The notes beneath the pieces are model-generated. The model was not told the DNA's origin. It made no database searches and saw nothing but the letters and a program-made list of their open reading frames with translations. Shown one piece after another: positions 1 through 8,561 of a DNA stretch of 64,000 nt (its first letter is position 1; each line of letters opens with the position of its first letter). A program made the position numbers and the translations under genes. The stretch is from Pseudoxanthomonas kaohsiungensis (GTDB taxonomy: Bacteria; Pseudomonadota; Gammaproteobacteria; Xanthomonadales; Xanthomonadaceae). The stretch spans positions 62,001-126,000 of the forward strand of contig NZ_PDWO01000001.1 in the NCBI RefSeq assembly GCF_010211765.1, read 5' to 3'.

Positions 1-171
1 GCCTTCGCCGGCATGGTCGACGCCGGCGATCTCACCGCCGCGCGCGCCGCCGGCTGCCCGCGTGAAAGCCGCCAGACCAGCCGCGCCTGGGTGCGGCTGC
101 TGCTGCCGTACCTGGCGCCCGGCGCGCAGGCGTACCGGGAAGAAGCGGCGGCGTTCCTGCGGCAACGGTAG
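1..171 (+). CDS. C-terminal fragment of an unidentified protein
   Basis: An open frame enters from the left edge and ends at TAG 169-171, giving the last 56 residues of a protein. The segment is Ala/Arg rich with a predicted helical end (WVRLLLPYLAP...REEAAAFLRQR). I do not recognise the family. Codon use is like the neighbouring genes, so this is probably a real C-terminus, but the short length limits confidence. It is followed after 34 nt by a cluster of inverted repeats. Confidence 0.55.
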   Translation, partial: AFAGMVDAGDLTAARAAGCPRESRQTSRAWVRLLLPYLAPGAQAYREEAAAFLRQR

Positions 172-205
172 GCGCCCGATCGCCGCAACGGCGGACCGGT
201 ACGAC

Positions 206-423
206 GTAGAGCCGGGCTTGCCCGGCTGGCGGGGCGACGAGGGAAGCAGCGGGGCAAGCCCCGCTCTACGGGAGAAGGGCAGCGGGGCAAGCCCCGCTCT
301 ACGGGGTGGATCGATGCGTCGTAGAGCCGGGCTTGCCCGGCTGGCGGGGCGACGGGAAGGGCAGCGGGGCAAGCCCCGCTCTACGAGGTGGCGAGAAGAG
401 CAGCGGGGCAAGCCCCGCTCTAC
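206..423. repeat. Cluster of six 22-bp REP-like palindromic units
   Basis: Six copies of a 22-nt unit lie here: two as GTAGAGCCGGGCTTGCCCGG+CT (206-227, 321-342) and four in inverse orientation with GGGGCAAGCCCC cores (248-269, 281-302, 363-384, 402-423). Each unit is itself a hairpin (CGGGC-TTG-CCCG type), and opposite units can pair over their whole length with two mismatches. The last copy ends 4 nt before the stop codon of the downstream minus-strand gene, so it could also act as its terminator. Units like this are typical intergenic repeats of xanthomonads; no transposase is nearby. Confidence 0.85.
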
Positions 424-427
424 GGGG

Positions 428-907
428 TCAGCCGCGGCGTGCCGCCTCGATCGCGGCCACGTCGATCTTGCGCATGGTCATCATCGCTTCGAAGGCGCGC
501 TTGGCCGCGGCGCGGTCGGGGTCGCGGAAGGCCTCGGTCAGAACGCGCGGGGTGATCTGCCAGGACACGCCCCACTTGTCCTTGCACCAGCCGCATTCGC
601 TTTCCTTGCCGCCGTTGCCGACGATGGCGTTCCAGTAGCGGTCGGTCTCGTCCTGGTCGTCGGTGGCCACCTGGAACGAGAAGGCCTCGGTCTGCGGGAA
701 CACCGGACCACCATTGAGGCCCAGGCAGGGAATGCCGAGCACGGTGAACTGCACGGTGAGCACCTTGCCGGCCTGGCCGCCGGGGAAGTCGCCGGGGGCA
801 TGGTGGACCTCGCCGACGGCGCTGTCGGGGAAGGTGGCGGCATAGAACTTCGCCGCATCGAGGGCGTCGTCGTTGAACCACAGGCAGATCGTGTTCTTGG
901 GGATCAT
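428..907 (-). CDS. VOC-fold (PhnB-like, 3-dmu-9_3-mt type) protein
   Basis: A 159-residue protein beginning MIPKNTICLWFNDDALDAA, typical of the glyoxalase/bleomycin-resistance (VOC) proteins of the PhnB or '3-demethylubiquinone-9 3-methyltransferase' group. The family signature of a short beta-alpha-beta start, an FPDS turn and the GVSWQITPR block near residue 115 are visible. The name of the Pfam family is historical; the biochemical activity of these stand-alone proteins is usually unknown. Start ATG 905-907 is preceded by GAGGAG 8 nt upstream. A second VOC gene of different sequence lies 266 nt upstream on the same strand, so both may be cotranscribed. Probably cytosolic. Confidence 0.85.
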   Translation of the reverse strand: MIPKNTICLWFNDDALDAAKFYAATFPDSAVGEVHHAPGDFPGGQAGKVLTVQFTVLGIPCLGLNGGPVFPQTEAFSFQVATDDQDETDRYWNAIVGNGGKESECGWCKDKWGVSWQITPRVLTEAFRDPDRAAAKRAFEAMMTMRKIDVAAIEAARRG

Positions 908-1173
908 CAGGAACTCCTCGTCATGTCGGGCAGGCGCTGGACGCTGCCTTCCGCGCAAGAAAAACGGTCGGGTCACCATCGAATCGGCATCACCGGCTGC
1001 GCCAGGCACGTCACCGGGCCAGCGTCGAATCCGATGCGGCCGGCGGGCTGCGATGCCTGCGCGAACCCGGCGGCCCTTCCGGAACCTCGATCCTCCGCCC
1101 GGCCGGGAGGCCGGGCAGCGGCTGCGCCGGCCTGGGCCGGTCCTGGCGGTCGACTGCGACCCCGCTCTGGCGA

Positions 1174-1623
1174 TCAGGCGCCCTGCGTCGGCTTCCAGTC
1201 CGGACCGGCGTTGGTGTTGACCATCCACGGGATCCCGAAACGGTCGACCAGCGAGCCGAAGCCGGGGGACCAGAACGTTTCGGCGAACGGCATCACTTCC
1301 TTCCCGCCCGCGGCCAGTGCGTCGAACCAGCGGCGGGCCTGGTCGATGTCGTCGGTGTGCAGGGTGACGTCGAAGCCGTTCTTGGGCTTGTCGATGTTCG
1401 GCGCCCATTCCGGGGCCATGTCGGCGCCCATCAGCGACTGGTCGCCCACGTCCAGCCAGCAGTGCATCAGCCAGTCCTTCTGCTTCGGGTCGCTGACTTC
1501 CATGCCCGGCGGGCCGTCGCCATAGGGGAAGGCGGCGGTGATGCGGCCATCCAGCACCTTGGCGTAGAACTCGAACGCTTCACGGCATTGGCCCTGGAAG
1601 CTGAGGCTGGTCACGATCTTCAT
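1174..1623 (-). CDS. VOC-fold (PhnB-like) protein
   Basis: A 149-residue protein starting MKIVTSLSFQGQCREAFEFY, with the family hallmarks FAETFWSPGFGSLVDRFGIPW toward the C-terminus. It belongs to the PhnB-like branch of the VOC superfamily, where two beta-alpha-beta-beta-beta modules form a metal-binding or ligand-binding cleft. Start ATG 1621-1623 follows AAGGAG at good spacing. It precedes another VOC gene on the same strand; the two share the fold but little sequence, so they are not a recent duplication. No substrate can be proposed from the context. Confidence 0.88.
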   Translation of the reverse strand: MKIVTSLSFQGQCREAFEFYAKVLDGRITAAFPYGDGPPGMEVSDPKQKDWLMHCWLDVGDQSLMGADMAPEWAPNIDKPKNGFDVTLHTDDIDQARRWFDALAAGGKEVMPFAETFWSPGFGSLVDRFGIPWMVNTNAGPDWKPTQGA

Positions 1624-1905
1624 GCGGTCTCCTTGGCGGTGTCGGGGGAAAGCTGGATCACGGGGTACGCCTGCGCGCGTTAGCCGGCCGCGAACGTCCG
1701 GTGTCCGGCGCGTGGCACGGCGGGCCGGGGCGTGCGCTTGCTGGCGTATCACAGGGCTACGACGGCCGGGCCGGTCGGGAATCGACATCACGGCGATGAA
1801 CGCGTCGCGAGAGGGAAGTGGACTGGGCTCGCTGGATAGCACTGCATGTCCGGTATGTCGTCGTGGTCTAGACTCCCGGGCCGATCCCGATCCCGGTGCC
1901 CAAGC

Positions 1906-2754
1906 ATGATCCGTTCCGCTGCCGCCCTGCTGCTGTGCCTGCTCGCCCAACACGCCGCCGCGCAGGTGCCGGTGTTCGACACCCACGTGCACCTGCGCGA
2001 AGGCCAGGCCTCGCTCGCCGACTACGAGGCCGACGTGGCCAAGTCCGGCGTGGAACTGGCCGGGCTGGCGGCGATGTGGTTCGGCGGCCCCTACCAGGCG
2101 CGCGCCGGCGACATCGCCGCGATCCGCGCCGGCAACGACGGCGTCATCGCATTGGCGCGCGCGCATCCGCAGGTGGTGCCGGTGGCCACCGTGCATCCGT
2201 ACGACGGCCCGGCCGCGCTGGAGGAACTGGCGCGGGTGGCGAAGGCCGGGGTGCGCGTGCTCAAGCTGCATCCGCATACCCAGCGCTTCGAGCTGGCCGA
2301 TCCGCGCGTGCTGCCGCTGGTGCAGCGCGCCGGCGAGCTGGGCGTGGTGGTGCTGATGGACAACGCCGGGATCGTGGCCGGCGACAGCCAGGCGCTGTTC
2401 AACCTGGCGCTGGCCGCGCCGCGCACGCAGTTCATCTTCGCACACATGGGCGGGATGGAATTCCGCTTCTGGAACATCCTGGCGCTGGTGCGCACCGCCG
2501 AGAACCTGTTCGCCGACAACGTCTACTTCGACATCTCCGGCACCGTGCTGCTGGCGGCCGGCTCGCCGCTGCAGGACGAGTTCGTGTGGACCCTGCGCAA
2601 TGTCGGCATCGATCGGGTGCTGGTCGGCTCGGATTATCCGCAGATCGGCCTGGGTCGCACGGTGCAGGCGCTGGACAAGCTGGACCTGACCGCAGAGGAG
2701 AAGGCGAAGATCCTGTCGGGCAACGCGCGGCGGCTGTTCGGGCGCCAGCCGTGA
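1906..2754 (+). CDS. Exported amidohydrolase-family (Amidohydro_2/TatD-like) hydrolase
   Basis: A 282-residue protein with a clear Sec signal peptide (hydrophobic residues 5-14, AxA-type site near residue 19). The mature part starts at once with the TIM-barrel amidohydrolase metal motif HxH (His27, His29 in FDTHVHL). Later elements fit the family: LKLHPH near residue 124, a FAHMGG histidine and VGSDYP near the end (the Asp of strand 8). The protein is probably a periplasmic metal-dependent hydrolase; the substrate is unknown. ATG 1906 is chosen because it starts the signal peptide. It stands alone, convergent with the next gene. Confidence 0.82.
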   Translation: MIRSAAALLLCLLAQHAAAQVPVFDTHVHLREGQASLADYEADVAKSGVELAGLAAMWFGGPYQARAGDIAAIRAGNDGVIALARAHPQVVPVATVHPYDGPAALEELARVAKAGVRVLKLHPHTQRFELADPRVLPLVQRAGELGVVVLMDNAGIVAGDSQALFNLALAAPRTQFIFAHMGGMEFRFWNILALVRTAENLFADNVYFDISGTVLLAAGSPLQDEFVWTLRNVGIDRVLVGSDYPQIGLGRTVQALDKLDLTAEEKAKILSGNARRLFGRQP

Positions 2755-2891
2755 TGCGGCGGCGCTGAGCGGCGGCGTCCCGTCCGCGCCGGCCGGGCCG
2801 CTCCTGCGCAGTGGGCGCGACCGCCCCAGGCGCGGCGCAATGCGCGATGGAGGTGTGCACTCGCCGCGGCTGGGCTGACGCCCTGCCGCGA

Positions 2892-4241
2892 TCACTTCGT
2901 TGTCGGTGCGGTGCGCTGGGCCTGGCCGGCCTCCACGGTGAGGTCGCCGTCCCGTTCGCCCGGAACCAGCGACCAGCCCGGCTCGAGCGCCAGCGTCCAG
3001 CCATCGCCGCGGCGGCCGTCGCCGCCGCGCGGCAGGGCCACCGTCGCGTGCTTGCGGTCGGCGTGGACCAGGGCGGCACCACCGTCGACCACCAGCTCGC
3101 CCCAGTCGTCGGCCAGGCGCAGGGTCGGGTAGACGGTGCCGACGCCGTCCAGCGCGGCCAGGGTCTGCGGATTGAACTGGAAGCGCGAACGGGCCAGCGG
3201 CAGGACCAGCACCGGGCCATCGACCAGCTGCGAGCGCCAGGCGGCCAGGCGCGCCTGGCGCTCGCGCTCGCGGGTTTGTTCGGCCTGGCGCACGCGGTCT
3301 TCCGGATCGTAGCGTTGTGCACGTGCGTCCAGATCTGCGGGCACGGCTGCGTCGATGCCAACCGCACCGGCGAGCAGCCGGCCCAGGTCGGCGTCGGCGC
3401 CGAGCTTGCCGCGCCATTGCGGGTCGGCCTGGTCCAGCAGCAGGCCATAGGCCGGGCCGCTGGCGTAGCCGAAGGAACGCACGAAGCTGGGCGCGTCGAC
3501 GAACCGGGCCAGGGCATAGATGGCATAGGCGCGCCGCTGTTCGGGCGCGGCCAGGCCCAGGCGCACGCCGGTGTACTCGGCCAGCCCTTCGTTGATCTCC
3601 AGCGCCGCCTCCTCGGCGGCGGCACCGGGGAAGCGGGCGCGCCGCGCCTGGCGGAAGGCGAAGGCGTCGGCGAGCCGGGCGCGACGCGCGTCCGGCCCGT
3701 CCTCCATGAGCGCATGGGCCAGCGCCCGCCATTCCATCTGCAGCAGGTAGCGGCCGTCGAAGCTGTCCAGGTGGCGGTTGCCGGCTTCGTCGCGGGCCAG
3801 GCCCAGCGCCGGCTGCTCGCGGTGGAACATCTCGTGCAGCAGCATCACCCGCAGCAGCGCCGGTTCCGTCGGCAGCGGCCACAGCAACTGCGTCCAGCGG
3901 GTACCGGACCAGTCCATGGCGGTATTGGCCAGCATGGCGTCGGCGGGCAGGGTGCCCACGTACGCGCCGTCGCGGGCGACCAGCGCGCCCTTGGCGTCGG
4001 CCTGGTTGGCGACCACGGCGCGGTCGGCCGGATCGACGATCATCAGCGGCCCGCACAGCGATACGCCCCACAGCGCGCCGCCGTCGCGGTCGCACAGCGC
4101 CTGCGCCTGCGCGATCACCTCGCGGGACGCTGCCGGATCCGGTGCAGCGGTTGCCGGTCCGGCCAGGGCCAGCGCGGCGAGGATCCCAAGCACCCGGCCG
4201 GCGCGCGACGGGTGCCGACAGCCGATCATGCGTACGCTCAT
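2892..4241 (-). CDS. Exported HExxH metallopeptidase-like protein
   Basis: A 449-residue protein with an N-terminal signal peptide (hydrophobic stretch around residues 17-30, ending PATAAPDPA). An HEMFH motif at residues 136-140 has the HExxH form of zinc metallopeptidases, and an [10 protein letters not shown] segment about 80 residues later offers the downstream glutamate of a gluzincin. This supports a secreted or periplasmic peptidase, but no named family is certain. The C-terminal third (beta-rich, acidic) may be an accessory domain. ATG 4239-4241 is preceded by GGGAGG at 6 nt; an alternative ATG at 4229 would shorten the signal peptide. Divergent from the next gene. Confidence 0.75.
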   Translation of the reverse strand: MSVRMIGCRHPSRAGRVLGILAALALAGPATAAPDPAASREVIAQAQALCDRDGGALWGVSLCGPLMIVDPADRAVVANQADAKGALVARDGAYVGTLPADAMLANTAMDWSGTRWTQLLWPLPTEPALLRVMLLHEMFHREQPALGLARDEAGNRHLDSFDGRYLLQMEWRALAHALMEDGPDARRARLADAFAFRQARRARFPGAAAEEAALEINEGLAEYTGVRLGLAAPEQRRAYAIYALARFVDAPSFVRSFGYASGPAYGLLLDQADPQWRGKLGADADLGRLLAGAVGIDAAVPADLDARAQRYDPEDRVRQAEQTRERERQARLAAWRSQLVDGPVLVLPLARSRFQFNPQTLAALDGVGTVYPTLRLADDWGELVVDGGAALVHADRKHATVALPRGGDGRRGDGWTLALEPGWSLVPGERDGDLTVEAGQAQRTAPTTK

Positions 4242-4332
4242 CCCGTCCTCCCGTTCGATGCAGCGGGACGATAGCACCGGCCGCGTGCGCAGCCATCGGC
4301 TTGCCGTCGCGCACCAGCCTCCAGGAGTCCGT

Positions 4333-4692
4333 ATGTCCGGCCACCGCATCTTCCAGACGGCCTTCGCCAAGGTCTATCCGATGTACGTGCAGAAGGCCGG
4401 ACGCAAGGGCCGCACCCGCGCCGAAGTCGACCAGGTGATCCGCTGGCTCACCGGCTACTCGCAGGCCGCGCTGGAACGGCAGGTCGCCCGGGAGGTGGAT
4501 TTCACCACCTTCTTCGCAGAGGCGCCGGCGATGAACCCGCGACGCGAGTTCGTCACCGGCGTGGTCTGCGGGGTGCGCGTGGAGGAGTTGGACGATCCGC
4601 TGATGCGGCAGATCCGGATCCTCGACAAGCTCGTCGATGAACTGGCCAAGGGCAAGGCGCTGGAGAAGCTGCTGCGCGCGGCGGACGGTTAG
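4333..4692 (+). CDS. DUF2200 family protein
   Basis: A 119-residue protein that follows the DUF2200 pattern almost throughout: [18 protein letters not shown] near the start, WLTGYSQ in the middle, then [25 protein letters not shown] and [16 protein letters not shown] at the end. The family is widespread in bacteria and has no assigned function. The start has a CAGGAG ribosome-binding site 6 nt upstream. Likely a small cytosolic protein expressed from its own promoter in the 91-nt gap shared with the divergent peptidase gene. Confidence 0.9.
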   Translation: MSGHRIFQTAFAKVYPMYVQKAGRKGRTRAEVDQVIRWLTGYSQAALERQVAREVDFTTFFAEAPAMNPRREFVTGVVCGVRVEELDDPLMRQIRILDKLVDELAKGKALEKLLRAADG

Positions 4693-4728
4693 GCGTCCGC
4701 GTGCGGATCACTCCCGTCACTCAAGGCG

Positions 4729-5190
4729 TCAGCCCGCGCCGGCCAGCCCCGCGCGCCGGCGCGGCAGTCCGATGTACTTGCGCACGACATACCCCCACGG
4801 CACCACCAGTGCCAGCGGGAGCAGCGGTGCGAACGCCGGCACCATCGGTGCGGCAGCCGAACCGGCCAGGGTGCCAGTCCTCCACAGCGGCCAGGCGACG
4901 AATGCCAGCCACAGGATCTTGTAGCCGAGCACGAACAGCATCAGCGGCAGCCAGCGCAGCGGGCGGAACAGGCCGAACACGGCCAGTGCGGGGTAGGTGG
5001 CCCACACGCAGAACGCCACCGCGTGCAGCGGATCCCACGGGCCCTGGTGGCGCAGCAGCACGCCCCAGGCTTCGGGCACGACGAACACCAGCATCAGCAG
5101 GCAGAACAGGCGCAGGCCCCAGACCTGGAACGGGCGGACCCCTTCGTGGTGGACATGGTCGCGGGCGAACAAGCGCTTCAGGGCGTGCAT
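4729..5190 (-). CDS. Small multi-pass membrane protein of the DUF2975/XRE operon
   Basis: A 153-residue protein with about four hydrophobic segments (roughly residues 23-45, 57-75, 80-98 and 115-138) and a basic C-terminus; no enzyme motif is visible and I do not recognise a named family. ATG 5188-5190 has AGGAGG at 7 nt. It starts 2 nt after the stop codon of the XRE regulator, which itself abuts the DUF2975 gene, so the three form one operon behind the palindrome at 5959-5989. The likely role is a membrane partner of the DUF2975 protein, but that rests on context only. Confidence 0.75.
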   Translation of the reverse strand: MHALKRLFARDHVHHEGVRPFQVWGLRLFCLLMLVFVVPEAWGVLLRHQGPWDPLHAVAFCVWATYPALAVFGLFRPLRWLPLMLFVLGYKILWLAFVAWPLWRTGTLAGSAAAPMVPAFAPLLPLALVVPWGYVVRKYIGLPRRRAGLAGAG

Positions 5191-5192
5191 GG

Positions 5193-5414
5193 TCAATCCT
5201 CCTGCGGAAGTGACGGATCGAAGGCGAGCAGGTCGCCGGGCTGGCACTCCAGCGCCGCGCAGATCGCTTCGAGGGTGGAGAAGCGGATCGCCCGGGCCTT
5301 GCCGGTCTTGAGGATCGACAGGTTGGCCAGGGTGATGTCCACGCGCGCGGCCAGTTCGGTCAGGGTCATGTGGCGCGCGTGCAGCAGCTCGTCGAGGCGA
5401 ACGGTAATGGCCAT
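5193..5414 (-). CDS. XRE/Cro-family helix-turn-helix regulator (YozG-like)
   Basis: A compact 73-residue DNA-binding protein. Residues 5-65 form the XRE HTH: LDELLHARHMTLTELAARV (helices 1-2), LANLSILKTGKAR (recognition helix) and STLEAICAALECQPGDLL. This is the small YozG-like type that normally sits beside a DUF2975 membrane protein, exactly as here. It probably binds the palindrome upstream of the operon and represses it, with the membrane partner as sensor or antagonist (inference). The start lies 1 nt after the DUF2975 stop codon and the end 2 nt before the next start. Confidence 0.9.
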   Translation of the reverse strand: MAITVRLDELLHARHMTLTELAARVDITLANLSILKTGKARAIRFSTLEAICAALECQPGDLLAFDPSLPQED

Positions 5415-5415
5415 G

Positions 5416-5937
5416 TCACACCGTGCCTGCGAGGTCGTCGCGCAGGCGCGTGCCCTCGGCGAACACGCGGGCGAGCACGAACAGCAGCAGCACCGCCAGC
5501 CACGGCGCCAGCGAGAAGCCCGTGTCCAGGTCCAGCCCCTGCGCCGGACTGCTGGCCGCCCAGGCGGTCGCACCGATCGCCAGGCGCAGCACCTCGCCGG
5601 CCAGCACCCACCAGGCGATCGCCTGCAGGCGCCGTGCATTGCCGGCCACGAACGGGTCGCCGGCGCGCACCGTGTCGACCATCGCCAGCAGGTGGCGCAG
5701 CACCCGGTCGACCACGAATGCGGCAACCAGACCGGCCACCATGACCGTGCGCATGCCTAGGACCAGCGCTGCACGCTGTTCGCCGTGGCGCACGCCGAGC
5801 GCGTCGAACACGACATCCGGTGCGACCAGGCCGGCCACGAACAACAGGCCGATGGCGGCGGCGTAGAGCAGGTTGAGGAGCACCAGCCCCCGCAGCAGCG
5901 GGCGGGACAGGGCCAGGGCGTTGGCGGGGGCGGACAT
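5416..5937 (-). CDS. DUF2975 family membrane protein
   Basis: A 173-residue protein with four predicted membrane helices (about residues 12-40, 58-80, 102-125 and 140-160) and a short cytosolic tail, as in DUF2975 proteins. First gene of a three-gene operon with an XRE regulator, the usual arrangement for this family. ATG 5935-5937 is preferred because CGGAG stands 6 nt upstream; the ATG at 5958 overlaps the operator and lacks a ribosome-binding site. The family's function is not established; a link to a partner repressor is inferred from conserved neighbourhood. Confidence 0.85.
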   Translation of the reverse strand: MSAPANALALSRPLLRGLVLLNLLYAAAIGLLFVAGLVAPDVVFDALGVRHGEQRAALVLGMRTVMVAGLVAAFVVDRVLRHLLAMVDTVRAGDPFVAGNARRLQAIAWWVLAGEVLRLAIGATAWAASSPAQGLDLDTGFSLAPWLAVLLLFVLARVFAEGTRLRDDLAGTV

Positions 5938-5958
5938 GCTCGGCTCCGGTCGTGACAT

Positions 5959-5989
5959 CGTTAAACGATATTACGCATATCGAATAACG
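5959..5989. promoter_or_regulatory. 31-bp interrupted palindrome, probable operator of the DUF2975/XRE operon
   Basis: Outer arms CGTTA (5959-5963) and TAACG (5985-5989) and inner arms CGATAT (5966-5971) and ATATCG (5977-5982) share one centre at position 5974; only the AA/AA pairs between arms break the symmetry. The AT-rich block contrasts with the GC-rich surroundings and sits 22 nt upstream of the first gene. An HTH dimer encoded by the operon is the natural candidate ligand. Confidence 0.7.
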
Positions 5990-6113
5990 ATAATCAAGTG
6001 CCCGCAGTCGCGGACACGCGTCCGCTAACCGAACGCCCAAGGAGGACGTGGACGTCGGCGCGCCGGTGCGGGTGGACGGGAAGGAGTGAGGCGCCCGACG
6101 GGCCGGTGGCGGC

Positions 6114-7010
6114 TTACGGCACCCCGGTCAGCTCGGCGCTCAATGCCACCAGCCGTGCGCGCGCCTGCGGGTCGGTCGCCTGCGGGTCGCGCGGCGTGGC
6201 CGGCTGGCCCTGCTCGTAGTAGGCGCCGGCCTGCAGCGTCGGCGCGGTGACAAGGCCCATCACGTGGTCGCGGCCCTCGGCCACGGTGGTGCGCGGCGGG
6301 ATGCCGATGCCCTTGACCATGGTGGTGTCCATCAGCGTGGCCGGATGCAGCGAGATCATGGTGACGCCGCGCCCGGCGAAGGCCGGCGCCAGCGCCATCG
6401 TCATCATCACCTGGGCCAGCTTGCTCTGGCCGTAGCCGCGATGATGGGCGTCGGGCTTTTCGAGCATGACGTCGTCGAAGTCGATCGCCGCGGCGCTGCC
6501 GGAGGCGATGTTGACCACGCGCGAGGGCGCGGCCGCCTCCAGGTTGGGCAGCAGCCGGTTGGCCAGGATCCAGCCGGCCAGGTAGTTCACCACGAACTGC
6601 AGTTCGTAACCGTCGGCGTTGGCGCTGCGCGCCGGCGCGTTGTTGAAGGCGATGCCGGCGTTGTTCACCAGCAGGTCCAGGCGCGGGTAGTCCCGGGCGA
6701 TGGTGTCGGCGAACTCGCGGGTGGCCTGCAGCGAGGAGAAGTCGGCGGCGATGAAGCGCGCCGAGCCCTTGCCGGCGCGGGTGATCTCGTCGACCACGGC
6801 CTGGCCGCGGGCGGCGTTGCGGCCGTGGACGATGACATGCGCACCGTCGGCGGCCAGGGCCAGCGCCAGCTCGCGGCCCAGCCCATCGGTGGAGCCGGTG
6901 ACCAGCGCGGTCTTGCCGGCGTAGGACAGCGGTGCGTCGGCGGCGCGGATGGCCTGCGGCGACAGGGCCAGCAGCAGGGAAAGGACGACGGCAGCCAGCA
7001 GGATGCGCAT
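6114..7010 (-). CDS. Short-chain dehydrogenase/reductase with an N-terminal signal-like segment
   Basis: A 298-residue SDR. The Rossmann motif is TGSTDGLG (TGxxxGxG) near residue 39, followed by HGRN, NNAGIAF near residue 120, an NIASGSAAA serine region and the catalytic YGQSK (YxxxK). What is odd is the first 24 residues (RILLAAVVLSLLLALSPQAIRAA), a convincing Sec signal peptide or membrane anchor, unusual for an NAD(P)-dependent enzyme. No alternative start gives a normal SDR N-terminus with a good ribosome-binding site. Substrate unknown; closest type is the retinol-dehydrogenase-like group. Monocistronic. Confidence 0.83.
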   Translation of the reverse strand: MRILLAAVVLSLLLALSPQAIRAADAPLSYAGKTALVTGSTDGLGRELALALAADGAHVIVHGRNAARGQAVVDEITRAGKGSARFIAADFSSLQATREFADTIARDYPRLDLLVNNAGIAFNNAPARSANADGYELQFVVNYLAGWILANRLLPNLEAAAPSRVVNIASGSAAAIDFDDVMLEKPDAHHRGYGQSKLAQVMMTMALAPAFAGRGVTMISLHPATLMDTTMVKGIGIPPRTTVAEGRDHVMGLVTAPTLQAGAYYEQGQPATPRDPQATDPQARARLVALSAELTGVP

Positions 7011-7223
7011 GACGGGATTCCGGTCGGGCTCGCCGGCAGCATAGGCCAGAGGGCGCCTGCGCGGCGGTGGCATGGGGCCAAGAGGCCATTGAGCCCAGGC
7101 CGGGGCTGGGCGAGGCTGGCCGCCATGCCGGACGCCGGTCCGCTCCGCGCGGCAGCCGGCGTTCGCAGCCCTGTGGTCCGGCGCGGGTCCGTCGCCGGTT
7201 TCCGTGGCCGAGGAGAGCGTCGC

Positions 7224-8561
7224 ATGCATGCCGTCGAGCCAGGCACCACCGATCCGACCCGGGACGATCCGGCATTGGCCCTGCTGCTGGAACACGACGC
7301 GCGCATCGCCCGGCTGGGCGCGCGGGTCCGGATCCTGTCCGGCCTGGCCTGGCCGGTCGAGCACGAGCTGCGTTTCCTCAAGCGTTGGCGCGCCGGACGG
7401 GTCGAGATGCCGGCGCCGCCCACCGCCCCGGTAGACCATGCCGCCACGATCGAGGCGCTGGACGCGGTCATGCGCAAGCTCGACCGCGGCCATCCGGTCG
7501 GCGACTGGCTATACCGCACCGCGTGGAGCTACCGCGTCGCCGCGCTCATGCTTTCCGCCATCGGCACGCCGCGGTTCACCGAATGCTCGACCCTGCTGTA
7601 CGGGCGCCCGTCCACGCACTACCGCTCGCAGGACACGACCACGCTGGAGTCGGCGGCGAAGATGCTGGAGATCACCGACCAGCTGATCGACGCGCGCTTC
7701 ATCCCCGAGGTGCCCTACGACATCCCGGCGCCGCTGTTCGCCGAGCGCCTGCGCGAACGGATCGGGCCGTTCTTCGCCGACGATCCGGTCGAGGTCGTGC
7801 TCGACCCGCAACTGGCCTCCAAGGCCGCCGCCGGCAGCAAGGTCATCCGCCTCCGCGCCGACGCGCTGTTCTCCGCGCTCGACCTGGACCAGCTGGTCGA
7901 GCACGAGGCCTACATCCACTCGCTGACCATGCTCAACGGCAAGCGCCAGCCGTGGCTGCGCTGCCTGGGCGCCGGCGCGCCGCGCACCACCCGCACCCAG
8001 GAGGGTCTGGCCACGTTCGCCGAGATCATCACCGGCGCGATGGACATCAACCGCCTGCGCCGGCTCGCCCTGCGCGTGCTGCGGCTGGAGGAGGCGCTGG
8101 CCGGGGCGGACTTCATCGAGGTGTTCCGCGCGTTCCTGGCGGCCGGGCAGTCGGACGTGGAGAGCTACCGCAGCGCGGTGCGGATCTTCCGCGGTGGCGA
8201 CGTGCGCGGACGGGTGTGCTTCACCAAGGACGGCGCCTACCTGGAAGGCCTGCTGCTGGTGACCGCGTTCATCAAGCGCGCACTGCACGAGAACCGCGCC
8301 GACACGCTGCGCCTGCTGTTCTGCGGGCGGGTGGCGCTGGGCGACCTGGTGGCGCTGTCGGCCTGCCGCGACAGCGGCCTGGTCGCGCCCGCGCACTACG
8401 TGCCGCCCTGGGCGCGCTACCCGGAACGGGTGCTGGCGACGCTGGCGTTCTCCACCGCGGCCCAGTCGCTGCGCCTGGACGCGTTCACCCTGGACCGCTT
8501 CTCCGAGCACGAGGAGGAGACCATGGCCGAGGCGGCATGGGCGGCGCCGGCTCTTCTGTAG
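7224..8561 (+). CDS. QEGLA-motif protein (TIGR02421/DUF1704, MATCAP-like metallopeptidase fold)
   Basis: A 445-residue protein with the diagnostic TQEGLATFAEI segment (QEGLA at residues 259-263), which defines the 'flavohemoglobin expression-modulating QEGLA motif' family. An HEAYIH motif at residues 227-232 has the HExxxH form found in the related DUF1704/MATCAP tyrosine carboxypeptidases, so a zinc peptidase activity is plausible (family knowledge, not shown here). ATG 7224 follows GAGGAG. The stop codon TAG 8559-8561 is supplied by the first copy of the repeat that follows, so the native C-terminus may have been altered by repeat insertion. Confidence 0.85.
   Translation: MHAVEPGTTDPTRDDPALALLLEHDARIARLGARVRILSGLAWPVEHELRFLKRWRAGRVEMPAPPTAPVDHAATIEALDAVMRKLDRGHPVGDWLYRTAWSYRVAALMLSAIGTPRFTECSTLLYGRPSTHYRSQDTTTLESAAKMLEITDQLIDARFIPEVPYDIPAPLFAERLRERIGPFFADDPVEVVLDPQLASKAAAGSKVIRLRADALFSALDLDQLVEHEAYIHSLTMLNGKRQPWLRCLGAGAPRTTRTQEGLATFAEIITGAMDINRLRRLALRVLRLEEALAGADFIEVFRAFLAAGQSDVESYRSAVRIFRGGDVRGRVCFTKDGAYLEGLLLVTAFIKRALHENRADTLRLLFCGRVALGDLVALSACRDSGLVAPAHYVPPWARYPERVLATLAFSTAAQSLRLDAFTLDRFSEHEEETMAEAAWAAPALL

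Noticed and set aside
1174-4344. A continuous minus-strand open frame of over 1000 codons spanning the VOC gene and antisense to two genes
   Set aside because: Only the last 149 codons look like a real protein; the rest is Arg/Ala/Pro-rich shadow coding opposite genes with clear families. High GC removes stop codons.
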